Notes: a model not told the origin generated them from the letters alone. DNA of 64,000 nt from Steroidobacter gossypii (GCF_016801985.1 NZ_JAEVLS010000004.1:620001-684000); one strand, 5' to 3'. Positions 12,049-20,575 are shown, counted from the first letter of the stretch. Translations and numbers: made by a program.

Positions 12049-12564
12049 ATGTCGGCTGAAGCTGCTCGCGCAATGATCACTGGGCTGGTCGCCAGCCATG
12101 GCGTGAAACTGCGTCGTTTCCTGCTGCTGCGGGTCCGCAACTCGGCCGATGTTCCGGACATCCTGCAAGAGGTCTATTTGCGCATGTTGCGCGTGCCGAA
12201 CGTCGAGTCCATCCGCTCGCCGGAGGCGTATCTGTTCACGGTCGCACAACACGTGGTTCAACAGCACTCGCTGAGACAATCGGCGGCGCCCCCCTCCGTC
12301 GAACTCAGCGAGATGCTGAACTCCGCACGCGCTGTGCCGGATGTCGATCCAGTGCTCGATCTGGACGCGCAGCAATGCCTGGAACAATTGCAGGCCGAGC
12401 TCGATCGACTCTCGCCCAAGCTTCGTGCGACTTTCCTGCTGCATCGTCGCGACGGCCTGTCGCTGGAACAGATCGCCGAGCGCCTTGGCACCTCGCTGCC
12501 GATGGTGAAAAAGAACCTGATGCAGGCGCTGGTGCAGTTACGCCAACGGCTCGAGCGGGGTTGA
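12049..12564 (+). CDS. FecI-like ECF sigma factor, circuit A
   Basis: A 171-residue extracytoplasmic-function sigma factor. The region 2 core is visible as NSADVPDILQEVYLRMLRV at about residues 30-48 and the region 4 helix-turn-helix as LSLEQIAERLGTSLPMVKKN near 140-160. Such FecI-type sigma factors direct RNA polymerase to genes for one outer-membrane receptor when the receptor binds its substrate. The fecR gene starts 4 bases after its stop and the receptor follows. The start may be 12049 or 12073 given the promoter position. A specific promoter code for it is proposed from three matching sites. Confidence 0.92.
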   Translation: MSAEAARAMITGLVASHGVKLRRFLLLRVRNSADVPDILQEVYLRMLRVPNVESIRSPEAYLFTVAQHVVQQHSLRQSAAPPSVELSEMLNSARAVPDVDPVLDLDAQQCLEQLQAELDRLSPKLRATFLLHRRDGLSLEQIAERLGTSLPMVKKNLMQALVQLRQRLERG

Positions 12565-12567
12565 GTC

Positions 12568-13662
12568 ATGGCGCGACCCTCTTCCGCCAGACTCAATGCG
12601 CAGATCTACTCCGAAGCTGCGGAGTGGTTCGTGAACTGCCGCAGCGGCGCACTCGACGATGCATCACGTCGCAAGTTCGATGCCTGGCTGCGCCAGTCGC
12701 CGCAGCACCTGAGCGCGTATCTGGAACTCGCGGCGATCTGGGATGAAGCGCCGAATCTCGATGCTGAACGCCGCTGGGATGAGCAGACGCTGATCGACGA
12801 GGCGCGTGCCGATCAGAGCAATGTCGTGGCGCTAAGCCGACCCGCGACACCGGGTGGATCCGCGACCAGTTCTGCACCGATGCGCTGGCTCGACGCTTCG
12901 ATCGCCGCCGTGGCCATCGGCTTCGCCGCGTTGGTGTGGGTGTATCTGTTCCGTGAGCCTGTGTATGTGACGCAGATCGGCGAGCAACGCTCGATCGCGT
13001 TGTCCGACGGCTCGACCATGGAGCTCAATTCGCGCTCCAAAGTCCGCGTGCGCTATTCCGAGCATGAGCGTGCTTTGGAACTGCTCGAAGGCCAGGCTCT
13101 GTTCCGGGTGGCGAAAGATGCGGCGAGGCCCTTCATCGTCACCAGCGACGGCACGCGTGTGCGCGCTGTCGGTACCCAGTTCGATGTGAACAAGAAGCGC
13201 GAGGGCACTGTCGTGACGGTGGTCGAAGGTCGAGTCTCTGTGCTGACGAATGTTCCCGATGCCCGCGTGGAAGCCATCGCCGTCGACATGCCCAGGTCGA
13301 TGCCACGACTGCCGGAATCGGGCTCTTCCGGCATCCTGCTCGCCGCCGGTGAGCAAATCACTGTCACTGACACGGCGGCCAAGCAAGTGACACGTCCCGA
13401 CGTGGCTCGCGCGCTCGCGTGGACTCAGCGGCAACTGGTGTTCGAGGCCGCGACGCTGACCGAAGTGGCTGAAGAGTTCAATCGCTACAACCGGCGACAG
13501 CTCGTTCTGCGCGACCCGGAGCTTTACGAATTTCACATCAGCGGTGTGTTCGCTTCCACGGATCCTGGCGCATTGCTCGCGTTCCTGCGCGAGCGCGCGG
13601 ATGTGCACGTCGAAGAAACGGACGACGCAATCTATCTCACGAAAGATCGCGTGGTGCGGTAA
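12568..13662 (+). CDS. FecR-like anti-sigma/transducer, circuit A
   Basis: A 364-residue FecR-family inner-membrane protein. The cytoplasmic N-terminus carries the DUF4880-type segment EAAEWFVNCRSGALDDASRR and FDAWLRQSPQHLSAYLELAA. One transmembrane helix (SIAAVAIGFAALVWVYLF) lies near residues 111-128. The periplasmic FecR domain follows (EQRSIALSDGSTMELNSRS; LLEGQALFRVAKDAARPFIV), then a C-terminal STN-like domain (LVFEAATLTEVAEEFNRYN). It relays the receptor signal to the sigma factor and releases it. Its TAA stop (13660-13662) lies inside the -35 box of the receptor promoter. Confidence 0.93.
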   Translation: MARPSSARLNAQIYSEAAEWFVNCRSGALDDASRRKFDAWLRQSPQHLSAYLELAAIWDEAPNLDAERRWDEQTLIDEARADQSNVVALSRPATPGGSATSSAPMRWLDASIAAVAIGFAALVWVYLFREPVYVTQIGEQRSIALSDGSTMELNSRSKVRVRYSEHERALELLEGQALFRVAKDAARPFIVTSDGTRVRAVGTQFDVNKKREGTVVTVVEGRVSVLTNVPDARVEAIAVDMPRSMPRLPESGSSGILLAAGEQITVTDTAAKQVTRPDVARALAWTQRQLVFEAATLTEVAEEFNRYNRRQLVLRDPELYEFHISGVFASTDPGALLAFLRERADVHVEETDDAIYLTKDRVVR

Positions 13663-13686
13663 CCGATCGTTGGTGATTCGCTCTAT
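13658..13686 (+). promoter_or_regulatory. Circuit A ECF promoter of the TonB receptor
   Basis: GGTAACC (13658-13664), 14 bases, CGCTCTAT (13679-13686). It is the third copy of the circuit A promoter and overlaps the fecR stop codon. The predicted transcription start is near 13693, so the receptor message would have a leader of about 90 bases that begins with a stem-loop. Confidence 0.75.
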
Positions 13687-13692
13687 TGAGGA

Positions 13693-13770
13693 GGGCCCGT
13701 CGCACCTTAGACGACGGCCCATCACATCGGCCAAGCCGATGGGCTTGAGACTGTGCCTCGCGCGAGAGGC
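13693..13770 (+). promoter_or_regulatory. Leader RNA of receptor A with three consecutive stem-loops
   Basis: Three inverted repeats follow each other between the predicted transcription start and the ribosome-binding GGGGG at 13773-13777: 13693-13720 (9 paired bases with one bulge), 13725-13741 (7-bp perfect arms, loop CAA) and 13755-13770 (5-bp arms). Almost the whole leader is thus paired. It could stabilise the message or control translation; no known riboswitch was recognised. Confidence 0.5.
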
Positions 13771-13782
13771 CTGGGGGATGTC

Positions 13783-16700
13783 ATGCGAGTGAGCGTAGCG
13801 GCTGTTTGCCTGGCGCTGGTGGGACTGTCCGGCACGGCGGAATCGCAAGCCGCCGTCCGGAAACAAACTCACATTCCGGCGCAGGGCCTGGGCCTGGCGC
13901 TGCAAAGCTTGGCCAAGGAACGCAGCTTTCAGCTCGTCTATGTTTCCGAAGAAGTCGACGCGCTCAGCACTCGCGGCGCCGTCGGCCAATTCACGCCCGA
14001 AGAGGCGCTCGCCCAACTGCTCGCCGGCACCGGACTCACGTTCAAGTACCTCAACGACCACACCGTCACGATCCTGCCGGCCGCCCCGACCACGTTGCGT
14101 GAAGGCGCCGGCAAATCGGACGCGGGAGACAATCGCGTGCCACGCATCAGCAAACCTTCGATAGTGAAGAATGTTCGTCTGGCCTCGGCGGCTTCGGCCG
14201 TCATGTTCGGGGTAGCCAGCGGTCAGGCCGCCGCGCAGGTGACCGACGCGGAAGGACAGGATCTCGAGGAAGTCGTCGTCACCGGCATTCGCAGCAGCTT
14301 GCGCCAGGCCATGGAGATCAAGCGCGATTCCGACCAGATCGTCGATTCGATCGCCTCGGAGAGTCTCGGCAAGTTTCCGGACACCAACATTGCCGAGTCC
14401 CTGCAACGAATCACCGGCGTATCCATCGATCGCAGCGGCGGCGAAGGCCAGGCCGTCACGGTGCGCGGCTTCGGACCGGAGTTCAACACGGTGCTGCTCA
14501 ACGGTCGGCGGCTCGCCTCGGATACCGGCGCGCGCTCGTTCAACTTCGATGTGCTGCCGGCCGAGTTGATCTCGCGCGTCGATGTTTATAAGAGCTCCAC
14601 GGCGTTGCTTCAGGACGGCGGCATCGGCTCGACCATTCTGCTGCACACGCCGCGGCCGCTGGAACTGGGCGATTTCAAGAGCATTCTCTCCGCCAAGGCG
14701 TTGTACGAAGATCTGTCGGAGAACACCACGCCCGAAGTGTTCGGCATGATCAGCGACACCTTCGCCGACGGTCGTCTCGGCCTGCTGGTCTCGGCGTCCT
14801 ACCAAAAGCGAGAGAATCGTTCGGAGCGCATTCTCACCGACGGCATTCTCACCGCGCCTCGCGACAGCATGACCCTGATCAGAGATCAACTGGCGGCGCA
14901 GGGTTACTCGGAGGACGATCAGTTCTTCATCCCGCAGAACCTGAATGTCAGCCCCATCGACGAAGAGCGCGAGCGCATCAACTTCAACACCACGTTCCAG
15001 TACCAGATCGCCGACAACCTGCGCCTGACCGTGGACGGCATGTACGATGAATTCAGCGTGTTCACCGAAGCGAACTCGCTGGGCTTTTTCGTCACGCCGT
15101 CGATCATCACCGCCGCAACGTTCGATGAGAACCGCACGGCCACCAGCATCACGCAGACCATCGAAGCCGCGGTCGACTTCACTCGCTCGGTGCGCGATCG
15201 TCCCACCGACATCTACGCCGGCGGACTCAATCTCGCCTGGGATGTGAGCGATAGCGTCGGTGTCACCTTCGATTCGTCGTGGTCACGCGCCAAGTCCGGT
15301 GGCGCCGAAGGCACGGATGTCGCGGTGGTCGGCTTTCGCAAGGACATCTATACCCTCTCCTACGGACCCAATGGCATTCCTTCCGTATCCGGCGTGCCCT
15401 CGGAAGACTACGTGGATCCGACCCTGCCCGTCGCACACTTCAACATGCGCGGCAGCGGCGGCGGTCCGCTCGGTGGTGGCGCCGATCTGAGAGATGAGAT
15501 CTTCGAGCATCGCATCGAAGCGCAGTGGCAGCCGGACAGCGATGTGCTGAGGCGCGTCACCGTCGGCGCCTTCTACTCCGACGAGAAGCAGAGCCGCGAC
15601 ACACGGCTCACCGACAACGACATCCTTTGTATGTATTGCGGCTACTTCGTCGACATCCCCGACGAGCTGATGCGAACCTACAATGTCGGCTCTGGCTATC
15701 TCGGCGGCCGGATCTCCGTGCCCTCCGCATGGCAGGCCTTCGATATCGATCCGCTGCTTGCCTATCTCGAATCACCCGAAGCCGCCGCTGCGCGCGACGC
15801 CGCTCGCGGGCTTCCTCCCGGCACGACGTTGAACGAACTGGCAGCGAAGAACGGCTTCGCGCTGCATCGGCGTCCCGACTCCTCGCGTGTGGAAGAGCAG
15901 GTTGCCGCCTTGTATGCAGATGCAAGCATTGAAGGATCGCTTGGCGCCATGCCGTGGAATCTGACGCTCGGGGCTCGCTACGTTCGCACCGAGACCACCG
16001 CCTTTGGCCTCTCCCAACCTTTGCTCGACCTGGTCTACAGCGGCGATCCGACGCTGTATTCCCCCGTGCTCGCGCCCGAGCCGGTCACGGTCAGCCAGAC
16101 CAATACATATAACGACTTTCTGCCAAGCTTGAGCTTCCGTTTGAATGTCACCGACGATGTCATCGTGCGCCTGGCTGCGTCCAAGACACTCACCCGTCCG
16201 CCCTTGGGCGCGTTGTCTCCGCGACTGGTGATTGGTACGACGCGCTCCGGCAATTTGCAGGCGTCCAGCGGCAATCCCGACTTGAAGCCGTTCGAGTCCA
16301 AGAACGTCGATCTGTCGGCGGAATGGTATTACCAGGAGAACGGCTTCATCACCGTGGGCCTGTTCTATAAAGACGTGCAGAACTTCCTGGTGAACAGCGT
16401 CGAGAATCGGGTGCTGCCGATCGCCGACCGCGACAACCTGTTCGACGGCGATCCGGTGTTCGAGGTCAGCCTGCTCGACAATCTGGAAAAGGCCACCGTC
16501 AAAGGCGTGGAAATGGGCGTGCAGCACAGCTTCGACTGGCTGCCCGGCCTGTGGAGCGGCTTCGGCCTGGGCGGCAACGCCACCCTGGTGGACAGCGGCG
16601 CCGAGCTCAACGTGCAGGACATCTCACAAACATTCGCTCTGGAAGGGTTGGGCGATTCCTACAACGTCGTCGGCTTCTACGAGCGCGGGCCGCTCGAGGT

Positions 16701-16956
16701 GCGTGTCGCCTGGAACCGCCGCGAACGTTTCCTGCGCACCGCCGTCGGCTTCGGTCGGGAACCCACGTTCGTGCAGCCCTACCAGCAGCTCGACGCTCGC
16801 GCCAGCTACTCCATCACCGATCATCTCTCGGTGTTCGCCGAAGGCGTCAACCTCGGCAACGAAGTACAGCACCGCGTCGGCCGCTACGACAATCAGATCC
16901 TGCTGCTGGAAGAAACAGGGCGTCGTTATACGCTGGGCGTGAGGGCGGAGTTCTAG
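13783..16956 (+). CDS. TonB-dependent transducer receptor, circuit A
   Basis: A 1057-residue outer-membrane receptor. After a signal peptide, an STN domain spans about 27-100 (QGLGLALQSLAKERSFQLVY), which contacts FecR. The TonB box LEEVVVTGIR is at about 161-170, the plug follows (SLGKFPDTNIAESLQRITGV; VTVRGFGPEFNTVLLNGRRL), and the barrel ends YTLGVRAEF. Residues 131-152 look like a second signal sequence (VRLASAASAVMFGVASGQAA), as if an STN module had been joined to a complete older receptor. It probably imports a product or substrate of the GH27 enzyme that shares its promoter. ATG 13783 is preferred over GTG 13753 because of the GGGGG upstream. Confidence 0.92.
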   Translation: MRVSVAAVCLALVGLSGTAESQAAVRKQTHIPAQGLGLALQSLAKERSFQLVYVSEEVDALSTRGAVGQFTPEEALAQLLAGTGLTFKYLNDHTVTILPAAPTTLREGAGKSDAGDNRVPRISKPSIVKNVRLASAASAVMFGVASGQAAAQVTDAEGQDLEEVVVTGIRSSLRQAMEIKRDSDQIVDSIASESLGKFPDTNIAESLQRITGVSIDRSGGEGQAVTVRGFGPEFNTVLLNGRRLASDTGARSFNFDVLPAELISRVDVYKSSTALLQDGGIGSTILLHTPRPLELGDFKSILSAKALYEDLSENTTPEVFGMISDTFADGRLGLLVSASYQKRENRSERILTDGILTAPRDSMTLIRDQLAAQGYSEDDQFFIPQNLNVSPIDEERERINFNTTFQYQIADNLRLTVDGMYDEFSVFTEANSLGFFVTPSIITAATFDENRTATSITQTIEAAVDFTRSVRDRPTDIYAGGLNLAWDVSDSVGVTFDSSWSRAKSGGAEGTDVAVVGFRKDIYTLSYGPNGIPSVSGVPSEDYVDPTLPVAHFNMRGSGGGPLGGGADLRDEIFEHRIEAQWQPDSDVLRRVTVGAFYSDEKQSRDTRLTDNDILCMYCGYFVDIPDELMRTYNVGSGYLGGRISVPSAWQAFDIDPLLAYLESPEAAAARDAARGLPPGTTLNELAAKNGFALHRRPDSSRVEEQVAALYADASIEGSLGAMPWNLTLGARYVRTETTAFGLSQPLLDLVYSGDPTLYSPVLAPEPVTVSQTNTYNDFLPSLSFRLNVTDDVIVRLAASKTLTRPPLGALSPRLVIGTTRSGNLQASSGNPDLKPFESKNVDLSAEWYYQENGFITVGLFYKDVQNFLVNSVENRVLPIADRDNLFDGDPVFEVSLLDNLEKATVKGVEMGVQHSFDWLPGLWSGFGLGGNATLVDSGAELNVQDISQTFALEGLGDSYNVVGFYERGPLEVRVAWNRRERFLRTAVGFGREPTFVQPYQQLDARASYSITDHLSVFAEGVNLGNEVQHRVGRYDNQILLLEETGRRYTLGVRAEF

Positions 16957-16965
16957 CAACTTATC

Positions 16966-16999
16966 GCCGTGAGATCGCCGGCCGCGGCGATCTCACGGC
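16966..16999. terminator. Bidirectional terminator hairpin
   Basis: A perfect 14-bp inverted repeat (arms 16966-16979 and 16986-16999, 6-base loop) lies between the convergent receptor and acetyltransferase genes, 10 bases after the receptor stop. T-rich tails are weak on both sides, but size and position fit a shared terminator. Confidence 0.65.
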
Positions 17000-17002
17000 A
17001 GT

Positions 17003-17425
17003 TCAGCGAAGCCGCATGAGCCCGGCGGGCGCCGGGGTGAAACCGCACTCGTCGATATAAAAGCGACGCATCTGCTCTTCGAAATCGACGTGCAGGAATT
17101 CGCAGCCGGCGTTGGCGGCGCCGTCTCGAGCGGCTAGAACCAGGCGCATGCCGATGCGTTGGCGGCGGGCGGCGCGAGCGACCATGACATCCTGAAGCCA
17201 TGCGTGCACCAGGCCATCCCAGAGCACGTTGACGAAGCCGACCAGCGTCTCGCCGCGTCGGGCGGTGACCCAGCCCAGGCTATGTCTGCTGGTGAGCTCG
17301 CGCCAGTTCCATTCGGATTCGTCGAACACGCGAGTCTCGAACGCCTCGGCGTGCAGCTCGTTGACTTCCAGATTGCTGAACGCGCCACGCCATTCGAAGG
17401 TCAGCGTCTCATCGGCGGAGGACAT
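17003..17425 (-). CDS. GNAT-family acetyltransferase
   Basis: A 140-residue protein reading from MSSADETLTFEWRGAFSNLE. The GNAT fold is visible in GETLVGFVNVLWDGLVHAWL (strands) and the acetyl-CoA loop region VMVARAARRQRIGMRLVLAA, where R-x-x-R-I-G-M takes the place of the Q/R-x-x-G-x-G/A motif. The C-terminal FYIDECGFTPAPAGLMRLR matches the usual Y-x-x-x-GF-x-x end. The substrate is unknown; it may be a small molecule or a protein N-terminus. It follows the lipoprotein gene by 14 bases and is probably co-transcribed. A longer upstream frame overlaps that gene and is not used. Confidence 0.8.
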   Translation of the reverse strand: MSSADETLTFEWRGAFSNLEVNELHAEAFETRVFDESEWNWRELTSRHSLGWVTARRGETLVGFVNVLWDGLVHAWLQDVMVARAARRQRIGMRLVLAARDGAANAGCEFLHVDFEEQMRRFYIDECGFTPAPAGLMRLR

Positions 17426-17439
17426 GCGCGGCGCGTGGC

Positions 17440-17898
17440 TTACTCGACCTGGATTTCCACCGGCGTGCCGTACACCGTGCGGCCTTCTTCGCATTTGACC
17501 TTGGTGATCGGCGTCAAGGTGATCTTGCCCGGGGTCATCATGGTGGCCACCCGGCTCTTGTCGAGCTGAAACTCTTGGTGGAACTCGACCGAGTTCTCCG
17601 GCACGACTTCCCATTGCACGCTGTGAGCCACCTCGGCCTCGACTTCCACCGGCGGACGATACACCCAGCATTGGCCCTGAGTGAGCTCGCTGCGAGGGAT
17701 TTGTTTCCATTGGCCGGTGGTTCGCTGCTCCACGTGCAGGACAACCTGATCGCCCCGCTTCACCTGGGTGGCTGAGGCGGTCGCGGTCAGTTGCACGTCT
17801 TGTGAGCCCTCGAGCACGTACACCATCGGCCCGCGCTGTTCGCATCCGGCAATAACTACAAGAAGCGCGGGAACCAGAAGCTTGCCAACGGATCGCAT
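17440..17898 (-). CDS. Small lipoprotein of unknown function
   Basis: A 152-residue predicted lipoprotein. The N-terminus MRSVGKLLVPALLVVIAGCE is a clear type II signal with lipobox VIAGC, so the mature protein starts at Cys-19. The rest is mainly beta-type (VYVLEGSQDVQLTATASATQ; WKQIPRSELTQGQCWVYRPP), with no family recognised. A second pair of cysteines (about residues 88 and 141) could form a disulfide. The ATG at 17898 is chosen because it places the lipobox correctly; an upstream frame exists. It is followed by the acetyltransferase gene. Confidence 0.75.
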   Translation of the reverse strand: MRSVGKLLVPALLVVIAGCEQRGPMVYVLEGSQDVQLTATASATQVKRGDQVVLHVEQRTTGQWKQIPRSELTQGQCWVYRPPVEVEAEVAHSVQWEVVPENSVEFHQEFQLDKSRVATMMTPGKITLTPITKVKCEEGRTVYGTPVEIQVE

Positions 17899-18046
17899 GA
17901 TGTTCGGTTTTACCTCGCGGGCGCGGTCCGCCCGGCTGGCAAGATAAACGCAGGCTCGCGGCTGGCGCAACTCGGGCCTCACCTGCACGCCCCGCGCCAG
18001 TCCGTTATGCTCCCCCTCGCGACATCTTCCTTACGCGAGGGATTCG

Positions 18047-19387
18047 ATGATGAAGTTCGTGCTGAAATGCAGTGCGCTGTTGCTGGTTTGCTGGCAGGCG
18101 CAGGCGGCGAACGAGGCTGAATGGCAGTCGTTGTTCGACGGCAAGTCGCTGAATGGATGGCGACTGATCAATGGCAGCGCGAGCTACGAGGTGATCGACG
18201 GCGCCATCGTCGGCACCACCAAGGCGGGCACGCCCAACAGCTTTCTAGCCACCGAACAGACCTACGGCGACTTCATTCTGGAGTTCGAAGCGAAACAGAC
18301 CGTCGGCCCGACCAATAGTGGCGTGCAGTTTCGCAGCCACAGCAAGCCGGAGGTGATGAACGGCCGCGTGCATGGCCCGCAGATGGATCTGGACCCTTCG
18401 GAACGTCAATGGACCGGCGGGCTGTACGATGAAGCCATGACCGGCTGGTGGTACCCGGGCACGCTGAACCCGCAACCCGGCCTGTACAAATTCAATGAAT
18501 GGAACAAGATTCGCATTGAAGCCATCGGCACTTCGATGCGCACCTGGGTCAATGGCCAGCTCTCCGCGTACGTCGTCGATCCGACTTACAAGGACGGCTT
18601 CATCGCGCTCCAGGTGCATTCCATCGACAAGCCCGACGAAGTGGGCCGCAAGATTCACTGGCGCAACTTGCGGATCAAACAGACGTCCACAGCGTCGCCG
18701 GCCGAAGCGAACATCTTCGTTCGCAACACCATTCCCAACGATCTGAGCGAAGTGGAACGCAAACAAGGCTGGCGCCTGCTGTGGGATGGTCAATCCGAAA
18801 AGGGCTGGCGCAGCGCCAAGGGTGACGCGTTCCCTACCAGTGGCTGGCGCATGAAAGACGGCGAGCTGACCGTTACAGGCGGGGGCGGCGGCGACATCGT
18901 CACCGAGGAGACTTTCGGCGCATTCGAACTGCAACTCGATTTCCAACTCACGCCAGGCGCCAACAGCGGCATCATGTACTACGTTGGCGACTATGACGGC
19001 GGCGACGCCCTGGGCCTCGAATATCAGCTGCTCGATGACGAACGGCACGCCGATGCAAAACAAGGCACCGACGGCAATCGCACCCTCGCCTCGCTCTACG
19101 ACATCCAGCCTCGCACCCGGCTCATGACCAATGTCGGGCTCGCGCCGAAAGTCGGTCAGTGGCAGCATGCCCGCATCGTGGCGCGCTCGGACGGCAGCGT
19201 CGAACACTGGCTCAATGGCGTGAAGGTGTTGAGCTACACGCGCGGTTCGGAAGATTTCAAGCGACGCGTGGCCGCGAGCAAGTTCAAGGACATCGCCCGA
19301 TTCGGTCAGCTGGAACGTGGCCGCATCCTGTTGCAGGATCACGGCGACGAAGTCCGGTTCCGCAGCATCAAGATCCGAGCGCTTTAG
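18047..19387 (+). CDS. Exported tandem DUF1080 protein (3-keto-glycoside hydrolase family)
   Basis: A 446-residue exported protein with signal peptide MMKFVLKCSALLLVCWQAQA and two DUF1080 domains, at about residues 23-225 (EWQSLFDGKSLNGWRLINGS; TNSGVQFRSH) and 240-445 (GWRLLWDGQSEKGWRSAKGD; GANSGIMYYVGDYDGGDALG). Pfam names this family 3-keto-disaccharide hydrolase: members cleave glycosides whose sugar has been oxidised at C3. Single-domain proteins are common, so the duplication is notable. It is the first gene of a module with three Gfo/Idh/MocA dehydrogenases that could provide the 3-keto substrate. Substrate specificity is inferred only. Confidence 0.88.
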   Translation: MMKFVLKCSALLLVCWQAQAANEAEWQSLFDGKSLNGWRLINGSASYEVIDGAIVGTTKAGTPNSFLATEQTYGDFILEFEAKQTVGPTNSGVQFRSHSKPEVMNGRVHGPQMDLDPSERQWTGGLYDEAMTGWWYPGTLNPQPGLYKFNEWNKIRIEAIGTSMRTWVNGQLSAYVVDPTYKDGFIALQVHSIDKPDEVGRKIHWRNLRIKQTSTASPAEANIFVRNTIPNDLSEVERKQGWRLLWDGQSEKGWRSAKGDAFPTSGWRMKDGELTVTGGGGGDIVTEETFGAFELQLDFQLTPGANSGIMYYVGDYDGGDALGLEYQLLDDERHADAKQGTDGNRTLASLYDIQPRTRLMTNVGLAPKVGQWQHARIVARSDGSVEHWLNGVKVLSYTRGSEDFKRRVAASKFKDIARFGQLERGRILLQDHGDEVRFRSIKIRAL

Positions 19388-19413
19388 TCACCAGTCATCA
19401 GTCACCGGTCACT
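19386..19413 (+). repeat. 7-bp tandem repeat, four copies, in an intercistronic gap
   Basis: AGTCACC, AGTCATC, AGTCACC, GGTCACT follow directly on each other between the DUF1080 stop and the next start (19418). They replace a normal ribosome-binding site. A 13-bp TCAC-containing repeat occupies another gap of the same module (23618-23682). Confidence 0.7.
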
Positions 19414-19417
19414 TCTC

Positions 19418-20575
19418 ATGAGCAACACAGATCGTCGCGCCTTCCTGCAATCCGCCGGCCTGGCCGGCATGTTGTCCTCCATGTCGCCAGCAGTGCTCGC
19501 GCAAGGCGCCGCCGCGCCCGCGGCCCATGAAAAAGCACAGACCACCGCGCCGGCAGCCAAACATTCGATTCGCTTCGCCGCCATCGGCCTCGACCATGGG
19601 CACATCTACAGCATGACCGCCGCGATCCAGCGCGGCGGCGGCAAGCTGGTGGCCGTGTACGGCGCGGATCCAAAACAAGTTGCTGACTTTCGCGCCAGGT
19701 TCGGCGACATCAAAGTCGCGCGCAGCGAAGATGAGATTCTCGAAGACAAGACCATTCAACTGATCGCGGCCGCGCCGATCCCCGATCTGCGGGCGCCGCT
19801 GGGCGTGCGAGCGATGCGAGCCGGTAAGGATTACCTCGCCGACAAACCTGGCATCGTCACGCTGGAGCAGCTCGCAGAGGTTCGCAAGGCGGTCAAAGAG
19901 ACCGGCCGAAAATTCGCGATCATGTATTCGGAGCGTCTCGAAGTGCGCTCGGCCGTGTATGCGGGCGAGTTGATCCGTCAGGGCGCGATCGGCCGCGTGG
20001 TGCAAACCATCAATCTCGGGCCGCACCGGGTCAATGCGCCGTCGCGTCCCGACTGGTTCTGGGACAAAGCGCGCTTCGGCGGCATTCTCACCGACATCGG
20101 CTCCCATCAAGCCGATCAATTTCTGTACTACACCAACAGCACCAGGGCGCGCGTGGTCGCTTCGCAGACCGGCAATCTCGCGCACCCCGATCGTCCGAAG
20201 TTCGAAGACTTCGGCGACATGACCGTGGTCGGCGACGGCGGCACGGGCTACATCCGCGTCGACTGGTACACACCCGACGGCCTGAGCACCTGGGGCGACG
20301 GCCGACTGTTCGTGCTCGGTACCGAAGGCTATATCGAGCTGCGCAAATACGTGAACGTGGCGTCGAATCTGCCCGGCGGCAATCATCTGTACATCGTCGA
20401 CAAGAAACAGGCGCGCTACATCGACTGCAACGCCGTCGCCCTGCCGTTCGGCCCGCAGTTCGTCACCGACATCGTCGAGCGCACCGAGGTCGCGCAGAAC
20501 CAGGAGCAGGCGCTGCTCGCCGCCGAATTGGTGCTCACCGCGCAAAAACATGCTACCAACCCGGTGCTGACTTAA
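19418..20575 (+). CDS. Exported Gfo/Idh/MocA-family sugar dehydrogenase (first)
   Basis: A 385-residue NAD(P)-type oxidoreductase with a Tat-like signal (MSNTDRRAFLQSAGLAGML). The Rossmann domain begins near residue 50 (RFAAIGLDHGHIYSMTAAIQ), with YLADKPGIVTLEQL near 140 corresponding to the catalytic EKP region. The C-terminal domain carries GGILTDIGSHQADQFLYY near 225-242. Family members oxidise or epimerise sugars and polyols; exported ones keep their nucleotide tightly bound. Next to DUF1080 it probably oxidises C3 of a glycoside or reduces the released 3-keto sugar. It starts 30 bases after the DUF1080 gene. Confidence 0.85.
   Translation: MSNTDRRAFLQSAGLAGMLSSMSPAVLAQGAAAPAAHEKAQTTAPAAKHSIRFAAIGLDHGHIYSMTAAIQRGGGKLVAVYGADPKQVADFRARFGDIKVARSEDEILEDKTIQLIAAAPIPDLRAPLGVRAMRAGKDYLADKPGIVTLEQLAEVRKAVKETGRKFAIMYSERLEVRSAVYAGELIRQGAIGRVVQTINLGPHRVNAPSRPDWFWDKARFGGILTDIGSHQADQFLYYTNSTRARVVASQTGNLAHPDRPKFEDFGDMTVVGDGGTGYIRVDWYTPDGLSTWGDGRLFVLGTEGYIELRKYVNVASNLPGGNHLYIVDKKQARYIDCNAVALPFGPQFVTDIVERTEVAQNQEQALLAAELVLTAQKHATNPVLT

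Noticed and set aside
10597-12444. 615-codon open frame on the minus strand opposite the GH27 and sigma genes
   Set aside because: It is a GC-rich shadow of recognised plus-strand genes; the translation has no family pattern and is rich in R, H and A.
12832-14889. 685-codon open frame on the minus strand opposite fecR and receptor A
   Set aside because: It crosses two clear plus-strand genes and a promoter; composition is that of a shadow frame.
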